A stretch of 64,000 nucleotides of DNA from Acidovorax_G lacteus (GTDB lineage: Bacteria; Pseudomonadota; Gammaproteobacteria; Burkholderiales; Burkholderiaceae_C): contig NZ_BAABEX010000007.1 in the NCBI RefSeq assembly GCF_039540375.1, positions 496,001 through 560,000 of the forward strand, given 5' to 3'. Under the pieces are notes generated by a model. The model saw only the letters and a program-made list of their open reading frames with translations, had not been told where the DNA came from and did not search any database. Positions 54,475 to 63,132 of this stretch are shown piece after piece (within the stretch, counting starts at the first letter, position 1; every line of letters begins with the position of its first letter). A program made the translations under genes and the position numbers.

Positions 54475-55119
54475 TCAGGGAGCGATCAACGGTACGCCGG
54501 TCTTCGACTGGATGAACTCAAAGCTCACGCCCGGTGCCAGTTCCACCACCTTGAGGCCTTCGGGTGTGACGTCCATGACACCCAGATCGGTGATGATGCG
54601 GTCCACCACACCCACGCCCGTCAGGGGCAGCGTGCAGGCGGGCAGGATCTTGAGGTCCTCGGTGCCGTCCTTCTTGCGCGCCACGTGCTCCATGAGCACG
54701 ATCACACGCTTGACACCTGCCACCAGGTCCATGGCACCGCCCATGCCCTTGACCATCTTGCCTGGGATCATCCAGTTGGCCAGATCGCCCTTGGCGCTGA
54801 CCTGCATCGCCCCGAGGATGGACAGGTTGATCTTGCCGCCGCGGATCATGGCAAACGACTGGTCGCTGCCAAAGATGGACGACCCCTTGATGGTGGTCAC
54901 CGTCTGCTTGCCTGCGTTGATGAGGTCGGCGTCCACCTCGTCCTCGTTCGGAAACGGGCCAATGCCCAGCATGCCGTTTTCGGACTGCAGCCAGACTTCC
55001 TTGTCGGCCGGCACGAAGTTGGCCACCAGCGTCGGAATGCCGATGCCCAGGTTCACGTAGAAACCGTCTTCCAGCTCATGGGCCGCGCGCGCGGCCATTT
55101 GGTCCTGACTCCAAGGCAT
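54475..55119 (-). CDS. scoB: 3-oxoacid CoA-transferase subunit B
   Basis: Small subunit of succinyl-CoA:3-ketoacid CoA-transferase, 214 residues. The conserved SENGMLGIGPFP holds the catalytic glutamate. GIPTLVANFVP, GAMQVSAKGDLANWMIPGKMVKGMGGAMDL (pieces GAMQVSAKGDLANW and MVKGMGGAMDL) are typical of the B subunit. ATG at 55119 gives MPWSQDQMAARAA, the family start, 1 bp after the scoA stop; the frame continues upstream to 55269 but those codons overlap scoA. Together with scoA it activates acetoacetate or related 3-oxoacids using succinyl-CoA; the acceptor acid cannot be told from sequence. Confidence 0.94.
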   Translation of the reverse strand: MPWSQDQMAARAAHELEDGFYVNLGIGIPTLVANFVPADKEVWLQSENGMLGIGPFPNEDEVDADLINAGKQTVTTIKGSSIFGSDQSFAMIRGGKINLSILGAMQVSAKGDLANWMIPGKMVKGMGGAMDLVAGVKRVIVLMEHVARKKDGTEDLKILPACTLPLTGVGVVDRIITDLGVMDVTPEGLKVVELAPGVSFEFIQSKTGVPLIAP

Positions 55120-55120
55120 T

Positions 55121-55828
<708 letters not shown>

Positions 55829-55863
55829 CACGCTCTCCTTGCGAATGTTGGATGGACTGCACG

Positions 55864-55889
55864 ATACTACGTAGCCGCCTAAGTAGTAT
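55864..55889. promoter_or_regulatory. dyad operator between scoA and the PAS-LuxR gene
   Basis: Inverted repeat ATACTAC (55864-55870) and GTAGTAT (55883-55889), 12-bp spacer containing GTAGCC and CCTAA. It sits in the 79-bp divergent gap, 19 bp before the regulator start. It is the likely binding site of the LuxR-type regulator. Confidence 0.5.
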
Positions 55890-55907
55890 TCCGTAAAGAC
55901 TAGCACT

Positions 55908-56453
55908 ATGGACGTTGATTACCGACTGGCCTTCGAGATGGCGCCGGTGGGGCTTGTGATCTCGCGCAACCGCATCATGGTGGACTGCAACCAGCATGTG
56001 TGCGAGATGTTCCGGGCCTCGCGCGAACTGCTGATTGGCCAGTCGTTCCGCATTCTGTACCCCAGCGTGGACGAGTACGAGCGCCTGGGTGCGCGCATGG
56101 CCCCCATCCTGAACACGCGGGGCCACTATGCCGACAACCGCATCATGAAGCGGGCCAACGGCGAGGTGTTCTGGTGCCATGTGTCCGGGCGCGCCCTCAA
56201 CCGCGAAGCGCCGCACGAATCGGGCATCTGGAGCTTTGAAGACCTGAGCTCGCTGCGCCAGGTGAAGGCCGAACTCACCGGCCGCGAGCGTGAGGTGGCC
56301 GCACGGCTGCTGGAGGGCATGACCTCCAAGGAAATCGGCAAGGCCCTGGAGATCAGCCACCGCACGGTCGAGATCTACCGCGCACGGCTCATGCGCAAGT
56401 ACAACGCCTCGACCACGGCCGACCTCATCCAGAAGCTGCTGGCGGGCAACTAG
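55908..56453 (+). CDS. PAS-domain LuxR-type transcriptional regulator
   Basis: A 181-residue regulator with an N-terminal PAS domain (about 8-110: AFEMAPVGLVISRNRIMVDCNQHVCEMF, shown by MAPVGLVISRNRIMVDCN, and GEVFWCHVSGRAL) and a C-terminal LuxR/FixJ HTH (122-175: LTGREREVAARLLEGMTSKEIGKALEISHRTVEIYRARL, shown by LTGREREVAARLLEGM and EISHRTVEIYRARL). It has no receiver domain, so it probably senses a ligand or cofactor directly through PAS. It is divergent from scoAB over a dyad, so it probably controls that operon. Start at 55908 follows family N-termini; a GTAAAGAC site is weak. Confidence 0.85.
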   Translation: MDVDYRLAFEMAPVGLVISRNRIMVDCNQHVCEMFRASRELLIGQSFRILYPSVDEYERLGARMAPILNTRGHYADNRIMKRANGEVFWCHVSGRALNREAPHESGIWSFEDLSSLRQVKAELTGREREVAARLLEGMTSKEIGKALEISHRTVEIYRARLMRKYNASTTADLIQKLLAGN

Positions 56454-56474
56454 GGCAAGGCCCCTCGCCTGTGC

Positions 56475-56903
56475 TCAACCGCCCTGGCGCGGGCCATCCA
56501 CCACCTCGGCTGCGGTGCGAAACGCCTCCACCGCCGAGGGCAGACCGCAGTAGATGCTGGCATGCAGCAGCACCTCCTGGATCTCGGCCGCCGTAGCACC
56601 GTTGTTAAGCGCCCCGCGCACATGGCCACGCAGTTCGTGCTGCTTGCCCAGGGCCGTGAGCATCCCCACGGTGATGAGACTGCGCGTCTTGAGGTCCAGC
56701 CCCTGCCGCTGCCACACATCGCCCCATGCGTTGCGCGTGATGTACTCCTGGATGGGCTGGGTGAATGCCGTGGCGCCCCCCAGGGCGGCCGCCACGAAGT
56801 CGTCGCCCATCACCTGGCGGCGCATTTGCAAGCCGCGCTCGTAGTCCTTGCCAGGGACATCGGGGTTGGTTTCGGCAGCAGAAGGAATCGATGCAGAAGA
56901 CAT
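56475..56903 (-). CDS. Carboxymuconolactone decarboxylase-family protein (PcaC-like)
   Basis: A 142-residue AhpD-fold protein. The sequence YERGLQMRRQVMGDDFV, NAWGDVWQRQGLDLKTRSLITVGMLTALGKQHELRGHVRGALNNGAT (pieces LKTRSLITVGMLTALG and GHVRGALNNGAT) and LLHASIYCGLPSAVEAFR is like 4-carboxymuconolactone decarboxylase (PcaC). The CxxC active site of AhpD peroxidases is absent. No other protocatechuate genes are in the window, so the pathway role is unproven. ATG at 56903 is preferred to a frame start at 56969. Divergent from the AhpD-type gene at 57043. Confidence 0.85.
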   Translation of the reverse strand: MSSASIPSAAETNPDVPGKDYERGLQMRRQVMGDDFVAAALGGATAFTQPIQEYITRNAWGDVWQRQGLDLKTRSLITVGMLTALGKQHELRGHVRGALNNGATAAEIQEVLLHASIYCGLPSAVEAFRTAAEVVDGPRQGG

Positions 56904-57042
56904 GAAGCACTCCAAAGGATGGGGACGAACGGCGGCACTGTAGCGCGGGCCGTGGCAGCAGGCCAGCACGCGGGTGCGGACCTATGATGGAGCGCCGCCC
57001 CACCGCAGGGCTGCGCATCCCCACGTGTTTTCCGGAGACTCC

Positions 57043-57621
57043 ATGACCGCCCCCCGCTACCCCCTGCCCGACCTGAACACCCTGCCCGACGACCTGCGCG
57101 TGCGCATCCTGGAGGTGCAGGAAAAAGCTGGTTTCATCCCCAACGTATTCCTGGCGTTTGCACGCCGCCCGGCCGAATGGCGGGCGTTTTTTGCGTACCA
57201 CGACGCGCTGATGCTCAAGGAAGAAGGCTCGCTCACCAAGGGCGACCGCGAGATGATCGTCACCGCCACCAGCGCGGCCAACCAGTGCCTGTACTGCGTG
57301 GTGGCCCACGGGGCGCTGCTGCGCATCTACGAGAAGAAGCCGCTCGTGGCCGACCAGGTGGCCGTGAACTACCGCAAGGCCGACATCACGCCGCGCCAGC
57401 GCGCCATGCTCGACTTTGCGATGAAGGTCTGCCAGCGCTCGCACGAGATCGAAGACGCCGACTTTGCAGCCCTGCACGCGCATGGCTTCGACGACGAAGA
57501 CATCTGGGACATTGCCGCGATCACGGCGTTCTTCGGGCTTTCGAACCGCATGGCCAGCTTTGCGGGGATGCAGCCCAATGCGGAGTTCTTCCTCATGGGA
57601 CGCGTGCCACGCACGCGCTGA
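57043..57621 (+). CDS. AhpD-type peroxidase-related protein
   Basis: A 193-residue member of the uncharacterised peroxidase-related group of the AhpD fold. SAANQCLYCVVAHGALL holds the CxxC redox motif with a following histidine, the expected active site. VQEKAGFIPNVFLAFARRP and MLDFAMKVCQRSHEIEDAD are conserved in this family. It may reduce organic hydroperoxides, but no partner such as AhpC is adjacent. ATG at 57043 follows a CCGGAGA site; the frame opens at 56974. A palindromic repeat follows. Confidence 0.83.
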   Translation: MTAPRYPLPDLNTLPDDLRVRILEVQEKAGFIPNVFLAFARRPAEWRAFFAYHDALMLKEEGSLTKGDREMIVTATSAANQCLYCVVAHGALLRIYEKKPLVADQVAVNYRKADITPRQRAMLDFAMKVCQRSHEIEDADFAALHAHGFDDEDIWDIAAITAFFGLSNRMASFAGMQPNAEFFLMGRVPRTR

Positions 57622-57636
57622 GCAACCGGCCACCCA

Positions 57637-57700
57637 TTTGCTATGGTTTTGATAGCTGCTCGTGCTTGGATTTCAAGCACGAGCAGCCAATTTGGCATGC
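57637..57700. repeat. palindromic repeat, copy 7
   Basis: Arms GCTGCTCGTGCTTG (57655-57668) and CAAGCACGAGCAGC (57674-57687) flank a 5-nt loop. Flanks TTGCTATGGTTTTGATA and CAATTTGGCATG match the family. It lies between the convergent AhpD-type and thioesterase genes. Confidence 0.9.
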
Positions 57701-57721
57701 AATCCGCGGCAGAACGCAGAT

Positions 57722-58144
57722 TCAGCCGCTGACCAGTGCGCGCATCCAGTCCGGCAGGTCGATGGCTTTTTGCTGCGGAAAATCCACCCAGATCGTCGTC
57801 GCGCCGCCCGCGGCGCACACCACGCCGGGCCGGTCCGCCCGCTCCATGGTGCCCCAGGTCTCGAAGGTCGTGCGGCCCGGGTCGCTGACGTACAGCTTGA
57901 GCAGCACTTCGTCGGGATAAGCGAACTGCTGGTAGAAGTTGCAGAAGGCGTTGACGATCACCGGGCCCTGGCCGCCCGGCGCCGGGTCGCATCCCACCGA
58001 GCGCATCCAGTCGATGCGGGCGGTTTCCAGGTAACGGAAATACACCGTGTTGTTCACATGGCCCATGGCGTCCATGTCGCCCCAGCGCACCGGAAAGCGG
58101 GTTTCGTACACGAGCTACTTGCGCTCAGGAATCTCGATCTTCAT
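57722..58144 (-). pseudogene. Hotdog acyl-CoA thioesterase with in-frame amber codon
   Basis: Expected hotdog thioesterase of the YbgC/4HBT type (FPVRWGDMDAMGHVNNTVYFRYLETARIDWM, shown by RWGDMDAMGHVNNTVYFRYLE; catalytic Asp in GDMDAMGHVNN). The natural start appears to be ATG at 58144, which overlaps the EamA stop (ATGA) and has an AAGG site. That frame reads MKIEIPERK and then TAG (58115-58117), followed directly by LVYETRF. Translation of the rest could only begin at GTG 58111 (129 residues to 57722), which has no good ribosome-binding site. Either the gene is freshly inactivated, or GTG is used or the amber is suppressed. The remaining protein is intact. Confidence 0.7.
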
Positions 58145-59097
58145 CGGTGCGCCTTGATGGATGCGAGGATGCCCAGCGTGAACAGCAGCGCGGCGGCCGC
58201 CTGGGCCAGCGTGGGCCACTGGCCATCCCATAGGAAGGAATACACGAGCGCGAACAGGGTCTCGCTCACGATCAGCTGGCCGCACAGGCTGGCAGACAGC
58301 CGTTGGCTGGCGATGTTCCACAGAATAGTGGCCAGCCAGCTCGACCCGATGCCCAGCGCCAGGGCCAGCACCACAAAGCCGACGCCCAGGGGCCCCTGAA
58401 GCAAGGCCGATAACTGCGCGGGCGCAGAACCGGCCACCGACCACAGCAGCAGCCCGCCCACCCCGGTGGCCACGCCCAGCCAGTTGGCCCAATCGGTCGC
58501 GCTGACCTGCGGGTTGCGCCGCAGCCACGCGGCATTGAGCACGGCAAACGCCGTCCAGCACGCAAGCGCTGCCACCGACAGCGCGATACCACGGCCCCAG
58601 TGCGCACCGTCAACGGACGGTGCCCCGGACCTACCGCCCGCCATGAGGGCCAGCCCGGCCACCGTGAGCACCAGACCCGGCAGCAGCGCCGCCCAGCGCA
58701 GCCCCTGCGGCTTGCCCATCAGCATCACCCACACCGGAATGGTGCCGATGATGAGCGCAGGCATTTCAGTGCCTGCATCGCGCACCGCCAGCACCAGCAG
58801 CAGGTAATAGCCGGTAAAGCCCAGCACGCTCAGGCCCAGCGCGGCCAGTGCCTCGCGCCCATTGGGCAGGCGGCGCGTGCGCAGGCCCAGCAGCATCACC
58901 AGCGCCGCCATGGCCCCGTAGCTCACAAAGCGGCCCGCGGTCAGGTCCACCGAGGGCACGCCGGGCAGCATGCGGGGGGCCACAAACACTAGCCCCCACA
59001 GCGCGCCGGCCAGCAGGCCGCAGGCAATGCCCACGGCCCAGCGGCGCGCGGCGGCGGCATCCAGCGCGGGCACGTAGATGTCGGTGCGGCCGCTCAT
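58141..59097 (-). CDS. EamA/DMT-family transporter
   Basis: A 318-residue drug/metabolite transporter with about ten hydrophobic segments in two EamA halves (LLAGALWGLVFVAPRMLPG, GLSVLGFTGYYLLLVLAV, LGIGSSWLATILWNIASQRLSASLCGQLI, shown by GIGSSWLATILWNIASQRL). It likely exports a metabolite; the substrate is unknown. It lies between the SDR gene and the thioesterase gene on the same strand; its stop overlaps the thioesterase start by 4 bp. Confidence 0.88.
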   Translation of the reverse strand: MSGRTDIYVPALDAAAARRWAVGIACGLLAGALWGLVFVAPRMLPGVPSVDLTAGRFVSYGAMAALVMLLGLRTRRLPNGREALAALGLSVLGFTGYYLLLVLAVRDAGTEMPALIIGTIPVWVMLMGKPQGLRWAALLPGLVLTVAGLALMAGGRSGAPSVDGAHWGRGIALSVAALACWTAFAVLNAAWLRRNPQVSATDWANWLGVATGVGGLLLWSVAGSAPAQLSALLQGPLGVGFVVLALALGIGSSWLATILWNIASQRLSASLCGQLIVSETLFALVYSFLWDGQWPTLAQAAAALLFTLGILASIKAHR

Positions 59098-59148
59098 GCC
59101 GCGTGCTCCCGGCCGGTCGATCGCACGCAGGGGCGCGACGCCCTCCGT

Positions 59149-59931
59149 TCAGATCGCAAAGCCGTCGTCGGCAGCCACCACGGCGCCGTTGATGAAGTGG
59201 CTCTGGTCGCTGGCCAGCATCACCAGCAGGGCGTCCAGGTCTTCCGGGCTGCCCACGCGCTTGCGCGGCAGCATCTGCACCAGCTTCTGGCCCTGCTCGG
59301 TCTGCCAGTGGTGGTGGTTGATCTCGGTGTCGATGTAGCCGGGGCAGATGGCGTTGACGTTGATGCCGAACTTGCCCCATTCCATGGCCATGGCGCGCGT
59401 CATGTGCACGACGGCGGCCTTGCTCATGCAGTACACGCCGATCTGCGGCAGCACGCGCAGGCCCGCCATCGAGGCGATGTTGATGATGCGCCCCCCGGTG
59501 AAGCTGCCCGGTGCCGCGCCCTTGGCACGCGCCAGCATGCGCTTGCCCACCTCTTGCGCGACAAAGAAAGCGCCCTTCACGTTGGTGTTGAAGATGAAGT
59601 CATAGTCCTCGGGGGCTACGTCCTGGATGCGCTGAGTGGTCGAGACCCCAGAGTTGTTGACCAGGATGTCGATCGAACCCATTTCGGTCTCGGCGTGGGC
59701 CACGGCGGCCTTGATGGAATCGTGGCTGGTCACATCCAGCTCAACCACGTGGGCGTCACCGCCCTCGCCTTCGATGCGGGCGCGCAGGTCCTTGAGCTTG
59801 TCCACCCGGCGGCTGGCCAGCACCACACCCGCGCCCGCGCGGGCCAGCGTGCGCGCAAACTGCGCGCCCAGACCGCTGGATGCGCCGGTCACAAAGGCCA
59901 CGCGGCCCGACAAATCGATGCTGTACGCCAT
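59149..59931 (-). CDS. Short-chain dehydrogenase/reductase
   Basis: A 260-residue NAD(P)-dependent SDR. Cofactor motif VTGASSGLGAQFARTL (TGxxxGxG), NNSG (NNAG position), the catalytic Ser in IINIASMAGLR, and YCMSKAA (YxxxK) are all present. C-terminal NAICPGYIDTEINHHHW is typical. It starts MAYSIDLSGRVAFVT. ATG at 59931; the frame extends to 59994 over the promoter. The substrate is unknown; nearby ETF-QO and CoA-linked genes suggest fatty-acid or related oxidation. Confidence 0.88.
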   Translation of the reverse strand: MAYSIDLSGRVAFVTGASSGLGAQFARTLARAGAGVVLASRRVDKLKDLRARIEGEGGDAHVVELDVTSHDSIKAAVAHAETEMGSIDILVNNSGVSTTQRIQDVAPEDYDFIFNTNVKGAFFVAQEVGKRMLARAKGAAPGSFTGGRIINIASMAGLRVLPQIGVYCMSKAAVVHMTRAMAMEWGKFGINVNAICPGYIDTEINHHHWQTEQGQKLVQMLPRKRVGSPEDLDALLVMLASDQSHFINGAVVAADDGFAI

Positions 59932-59957
59932 TTTTAGAGAACCCCCACAGAAAAAAA

Positions 59958-59969
59958 GAACGGTCGTTC
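59958..59969. promoter_or_regulatory. TetR-like dyad between the SDR and ETF-QO genes
   Basis: GAACGGTCGTTC forms an imperfect palindrome with 5-bp arms GAACG/CGTTC in the divergent gap upstream of both genes. Such sites are often bound by TetR-family regulators. It is 27 bp upstream of the SDR start; no such regulator is in the window. Confidence 0.4.
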
Positions 59970-60077
59970 GATTGTCCAGATTCCCTGAATACAATCAGTC
60001 GCCAGGCAGACAGGCGCCACTGGCGCGGTCTGGAGACAATCCACGCATTATCAAACCCTAGCCCCGACGAGACGACC

Positions 60078-61778
60078 ATGACGCACGAAGAAATCCTCGC
60101 CCAATACGGCCCCCGCGAAAGCATGGAGTACGACGTGGTCGTGGTGGGTGGCGGACCGGCCGGGCTGTCCACGGCCATCCGCCTCAAGCAACTGGCAGCC
60201 GAGCGCGGCCAGGACGTGTCGGTGGTGGTGCTCGAAAAGGGCTCGGAGCCCGGCGCGCACATTCTGTCGGGCGCGATCATGGACCCGAAGGCGCTGACGG
60301 AGCTGATCCCCGACTGGAAGGCCAAGGGCGCACCGTTGAACCAGCCGGTGACCGACGACGCCTACATCTTTCTGAGCGAAGAGTCGGGCTTTCGCGTGCC
60401 CAACATGTTCCTGCCGCCGTTTGCGCACAACCACGGCAACTACATCATCAGCCTGGGTGCGGTCACGAAGTGGCTGGCCGAACAGGCCGAGGGCCTGGGT
60501 GTGGAAATCTTCCCCGGCTTCACGGCCGCTGAAGTGCTGTACGACGACAAAGGTGCGGTGCGCGGTGTGGCCACCGGCAACTTGGGCGTGGGCAAGGACG
60601 GCGAGCCGACCGAGAACTTCCAGCTTGGCATGGAGCTGCTGGGCAAGTACACCGTGTTCGCTGAAGGCGCGCGCGGCCACCTGGGCAAGCAGCTGATCGC
60701 CCGCTACAAGCTCGACGAAGGCCGCGATCCGCAGAGCTTCGGCATCGGCATCAAGGAACTGTGGGAAATCGACCCCAAGAAGCACCAGCCGGGCTTTGTG
60801 ATGCACACCGCAGGCTGGCCCATGGAGTCCGACACCTATGGCGGCGCCTTCCTCTACCACCTCGAAGGCAACAAGGTGGCCTTGGGCTTTGTCACGGGCC
60901 TGAACTATTCGAACCCCTACCTGAGCCCGTTTGAAGAGTTCCAGCGCTGGAAGACGCACCCGAACATCCGCTACTACTTTGAGAACGAGAAGGGCGAAAT
61001 CACGGCCAAGCGCTTGTCGTATGGTGCGCGCGCCATCAATGCCAGCGGCCTCAACGCGCTGCCCAAGACGGTGTTCCCGGGCGGCGCACTGGTGGGCTGC
61101 GACGCAGGCTTCCTGAACGTGAGCCGCATCAAGGGCAGCCATGCCGCCATCAAGACCGGCATGCTGGCCGCCGAGGCCGCCTACGACGCTGTGGTCGCCG
61201 GCCGCCAGCAGGACGAACTGAGCGCCTACCCGGCTGCGTTCGAGCAGAGCTGGCTCTACACCGAGCTGAACAAGGACCGCAACTTCAAGAACTGGTTCCG
61301 TTACGGCCTGACGGTCGGCACGCTGATGAACGGCTTCGAGCAGTTCGTGCTGCGCGGCCACATTCCGTGGACACTGCACCGCGAGAAGCCCGATCACGCC
61401 TATCTGAAGCCCGCGGCAGAGTGCAAGCCCATCGTCTATCCCAAGCCAGACGGCAAGCTCACCTTCGACCGGCTCTCCAGCGTGTTCATCAGCAACACGA
61501 ACCACGAAGAACAGCAGCCTTCGCACCTCACGCTCAAGGACGCCAGCGTGCCGGTGAACATCAACCTGGCCAAGTATGCGGGCCCCGAATCGCGCTACTG
61601 CCCGGCCGGTGTGTACGAATTCGTGCCTGACGAGGCCAAGGGCGGCAATGCGCAGCGTCTGCAGATCAACGCGCAGAACTGCGTGCATTGCAAGACCTGC
61701 GACATCAAAGACCCGACGCAGAACATCGTGTGGGTGACGCCCGAAGGCGGCGGTGGCCCGAACTACGCGGGCATGTAA
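60078..61778 (+). CDS. Electron transfer flavoprotein-ubiquinone oxidoreductase
   Basis: A 566-residue membrane-associated flavoprotein/4Fe-4S enzyme that passes electrons from ETF to ubiquinone, in fatty-acid and amino-acid oxidation. The FAD domain starts MTHEEILAQYGPRESMEYDVVVVGGGPAGLSTAIRL (pieces YDVVVVGGGPAGLSTAIRL). KGSHAAIKTGMLAAEAAYD and the ubiquinone-binding region follow. The C-terminal 4Fe-4S binding site is CPAGVYEF..INAQNCVHCKTCDIKDPTQNIVW (shown by QNCVHCKTCDIKDPTQNI). The start at 60078 is taken because upstream codons of the long frame are not conserved. No etfAB genes are in the window. A strong terminator follows. Confidence 0.95.
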   Translation: MTHEEILAQYGPRESMEYDVVVVGGGPAGLSTAIRLKQLAAERGQDVSVVVLEKGSEPGAHILSGAIMDPKALTELIPDWKAKGAPLNQPVTDDAYIFLSEESGFRVPNMFLPPFAHNHGNYIISLGAVTKWLAEQAEGLGVEIFPGFTAAEVLYDDKGAVRGVATGNLGVGKDGEPTENFQLGMELLGKYTVFAEGARGHLGKQLIARYKLDEGRDPQSFGIGIKELWEIDPKKHQPGFVMHTAGWPMESDTYGGAFLYHLEGNKVALGFVTGLNYSNPYLSPFEEFQRWKTHPNIRYYFENEKGEITAKRLSYGARAINASGLNALPKTVFPGGALVGCDAGFLNVSRIKGSHAAIKTGMLAAEAAYDAVVAGRQQDELSAYPAAFEQSWLYTELNKDRNFKNWFRYGLTVGTLMNGFEQFVLRGHIPWTLHREKPDHAYLKPAAECKPIVYPKPDGKLTFDRLSSVFISNTNHEEQQPSHLTLKDASVPVNINLAKYAGPESRYCPAGVYEFVPDEAKGGNAQRLQINAQNCVHCKTCDIKDPTQNIVWVTPEGGGGPNYAGM

Positions 61779-61802
61779 GCCCGGCGGCGCACGCGTGCCG
61801 TC

Positions 61803-61832
61803 CTCAAAAGCCCGCCTTGGCGGGCTTTTTTT
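61803..61832 (+). terminator. rho-independent terminator of the ETF-QO gene
   Basis: Stem AAAGCCCGCC (61807-61816) with GGCGGGCTTT (61819-61828), a 2-nt gap in the loop, then a T run to 61832. It lies 24 bp after the stop codon. Confidence 0.9.
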
Positions 61833-61852
61833 GTGCCCGCGGTGGCCACATC

Positions 61853-62110
61853 TCAGCGCCTGCGGTCGCGCCAGTATCCGAATGCTTCTTCGTGCACTTC
61901 GAGATCCAGTTCCTGGACGCGCTGCAGCCAGCGCTCTTGCACATCGGCCACCGCCTGGTTGTAGACCAGCGGCGCGATCTCCTGCAAAAAGAAGCCCAGC
62001 AAGGCCCCAGCCCCGATGTTGCCAAGACGCTGCTCGAGTTCCTGCTCAAAGTAGCGCTCGATCGACGCCACCGCCTGAGCGCGTTCGACTTTCGAAAGTT
62101 CAATCGGCAC
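61853..62110 (-). CDS. DUF2164-family small protein
   Basis: An 85-residue protein with an N-terminal helix MPIELSKVERAQAVASIERYFEQELEQ and the conserved GNIGAGALLGFFLQEIAPLVYNQAVADV segment (shown by GAGALLGFFLQEIAPLVYNQA), as in DUF2164. No function is known. No signal peptide or membrane span. It lies between the ETF-QO terminator and lrp, 11 bp after lrp on the same strand, so it may be co-transcribed with lrp. Confidence 0.8.
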   Translation of the reverse strand: MPIELSKVERAQAVASIERYFEQELEQRLGNIGAGALLGFFLQEIAPLVYNQAVADVQERWLQRVQELDLEVHEEAFGYWRDRRR

Positions 62111-62120
62111 GGTGACCCCC

Positions 62121-62579
62121 TTAGCTCACATACAACGGCAGGTCGGCTTTCTTGAGTGTGCGCAGCACAAAGCTGGAACGGCTGTGGCGAATCCCTTTGA
62201 TCTTGTAGAGCTTCTCGCGCAGCAGCCGCTCGTAGTCGCGCGTGTCCTTCACCACCACGCGCAGCAGGTAGTCGTAGTCGCCCGACACCAAGTGCGCCTC
62301 GATCACTTCAGGAATGCTGGCCAACGTCTCACCGAATTTTTCGAGCGTGTTGTCCGAATGGCTGTCGAGCGTGACCTGCACCAGCACTGTGTCCGGCAAA
62401 TCCAGTGCCTGAGGGTTCAAGCGCACGGTGTAGCCCTGGATCACGCCGGCCTCCTCCATCTTGCGGATGCGGCCCCAGCAGGGCGACGGCGACAGGCCTA
62501 CCGCCTGTCCGATCTCCTGGAGGCTGGCCCGTGCGTTGCCCTGCAGCACCGCGAGAATCTTCCGGTCTATCCGATCCAT
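62121..62579 (-). CDS. lrp: Lrp/AsnC-family transcriptional regulator
   Basis: A 152-residue Lrp-type regulator. The HTH region (MDRIDRKILAVLQGNARASLQEIGQAVGLSPSPCWGRIRKMEEAGVIQGYT, shown by VGLSPSPCWGRIRKMEEAG) and the RAM effector domain (HLVSGDYDYLLRVVVKDTRDYERLL, shown by HLVSGDYDYLLRVVVKDT) are complete. ATG at 62579 matches family N-termini; the frame extends to 62693 into AT-rich promoter DNA. It is divergent from the gcv riboswitch and gcvT. In E. coli Lrp activates gcvTHP, so it could regulate that operon here. Confidence 0.92.
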   Translation of the reverse strand: MDRIDRKILAVLQGNARASLQEIGQAVGLSPSPCWGRIRKMEEAGVIQGYTVRLNPQALDLPDTVLVQVTLDSHSDNTLEKFGETLASIPEVIEAHLVSGDYDYLLRVVVKDTRDYERLLREKLYKIKGIRHSRSSFVLRTLKKADLPLYVS

Positions 62580-62860
62580 AGAGTTCCAACTTTCTGAGTT
62601 CAGTGGTTTGACAGATGATTTTCCTGATTTCTCTCGATAATTAAAGAAAAAGAGAAAATTATTCCAGCCCAATCGACGCACAATTTGCTGCATCAGGGCG
62701 CTCTTACCGGAGCGCCGGAAATGTCAGGGCCCCGGCTGGTTACCGCCAGCGCGGGGCGCTTGTCATTCGAACGTTGCGGTTCCGGCTGCTTCGCATACAG
62801 CAGCCGCCTGTCGAGCAGTTGGGCAGGTCTGCGGCCGAAACCCGTTAGAATGCGCTACGT
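62580..62860. other. lrp-gcv divergent intergenic region
   Basis: This stretch has no gene. It includes an AT-rich block at about 62595-62680 that likely holds the lrp promoter and Lrp sites. There is a small hairpin GGCGCTC/GAGCGCC (62697-62703 with 62710-62716). A TAGAAT (62846-62851) just upstream of the riboswitch is a possible -10 for gcvT transcription. Confidence 0.6.
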
Positions 62861-63082
62861 CAGGAGAGAGTGCAAAGCGGGCAATGAATACGCCTCGCAG
62901 CACCGCCGAAGGCGCAGGAACCATCCGAACGCTCAGGCAAAAGGACTGGCAGCCGCCCGCAGGGATGCGGGCGTTCCCTTGCTGGAGAGAGGTGGCGGTC
63001 TTCCCGCCATCCACCGAAGGAGCAAGCCACGCAGGCCAGCCAGGGCGTTGTGGTGAATCTCTCAGGTAAAGCGGACAGCAGG
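62861..63082 (+). ncRNA. tandem glycine riboswitch
   Basis: Leader upstream of gcvT with two glycine aptamers. The first runs from GGAGAGAGTGCA near 62863, with GCACCGCCGAAGGCGCAGGA and then CTCAGGCAAAAGGAC (about 62930-62945). The second runs from CTGGAGAGAGGTG near 62981, with CCACCGAAGGAGCAAGCC and then TCTCTCAGGTAAAGCGGAC (about 63058-63075). The conserved GGAGAG, CACCGAAGG and CTCAGGYAAA parts are clear in both. It is followed after 50 bp by gcvT. Glycine binding to such leaders usually turns on glycine-cleavage genes. Confidence 0.93.
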
Positions 63083-63132
63083 GCAAATTCTGCGGCAGGC
63101 ATGTCGCAGCCCCCATTTGCCCGGAGTTCGCC

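Noticed and set aside
62697..62716. GGCGCTC/GAGCGCC hairpin as a terminator or attenuator
   Set aside because: Short, no T run, and upstream of any transcript expected from the gcv promoter.
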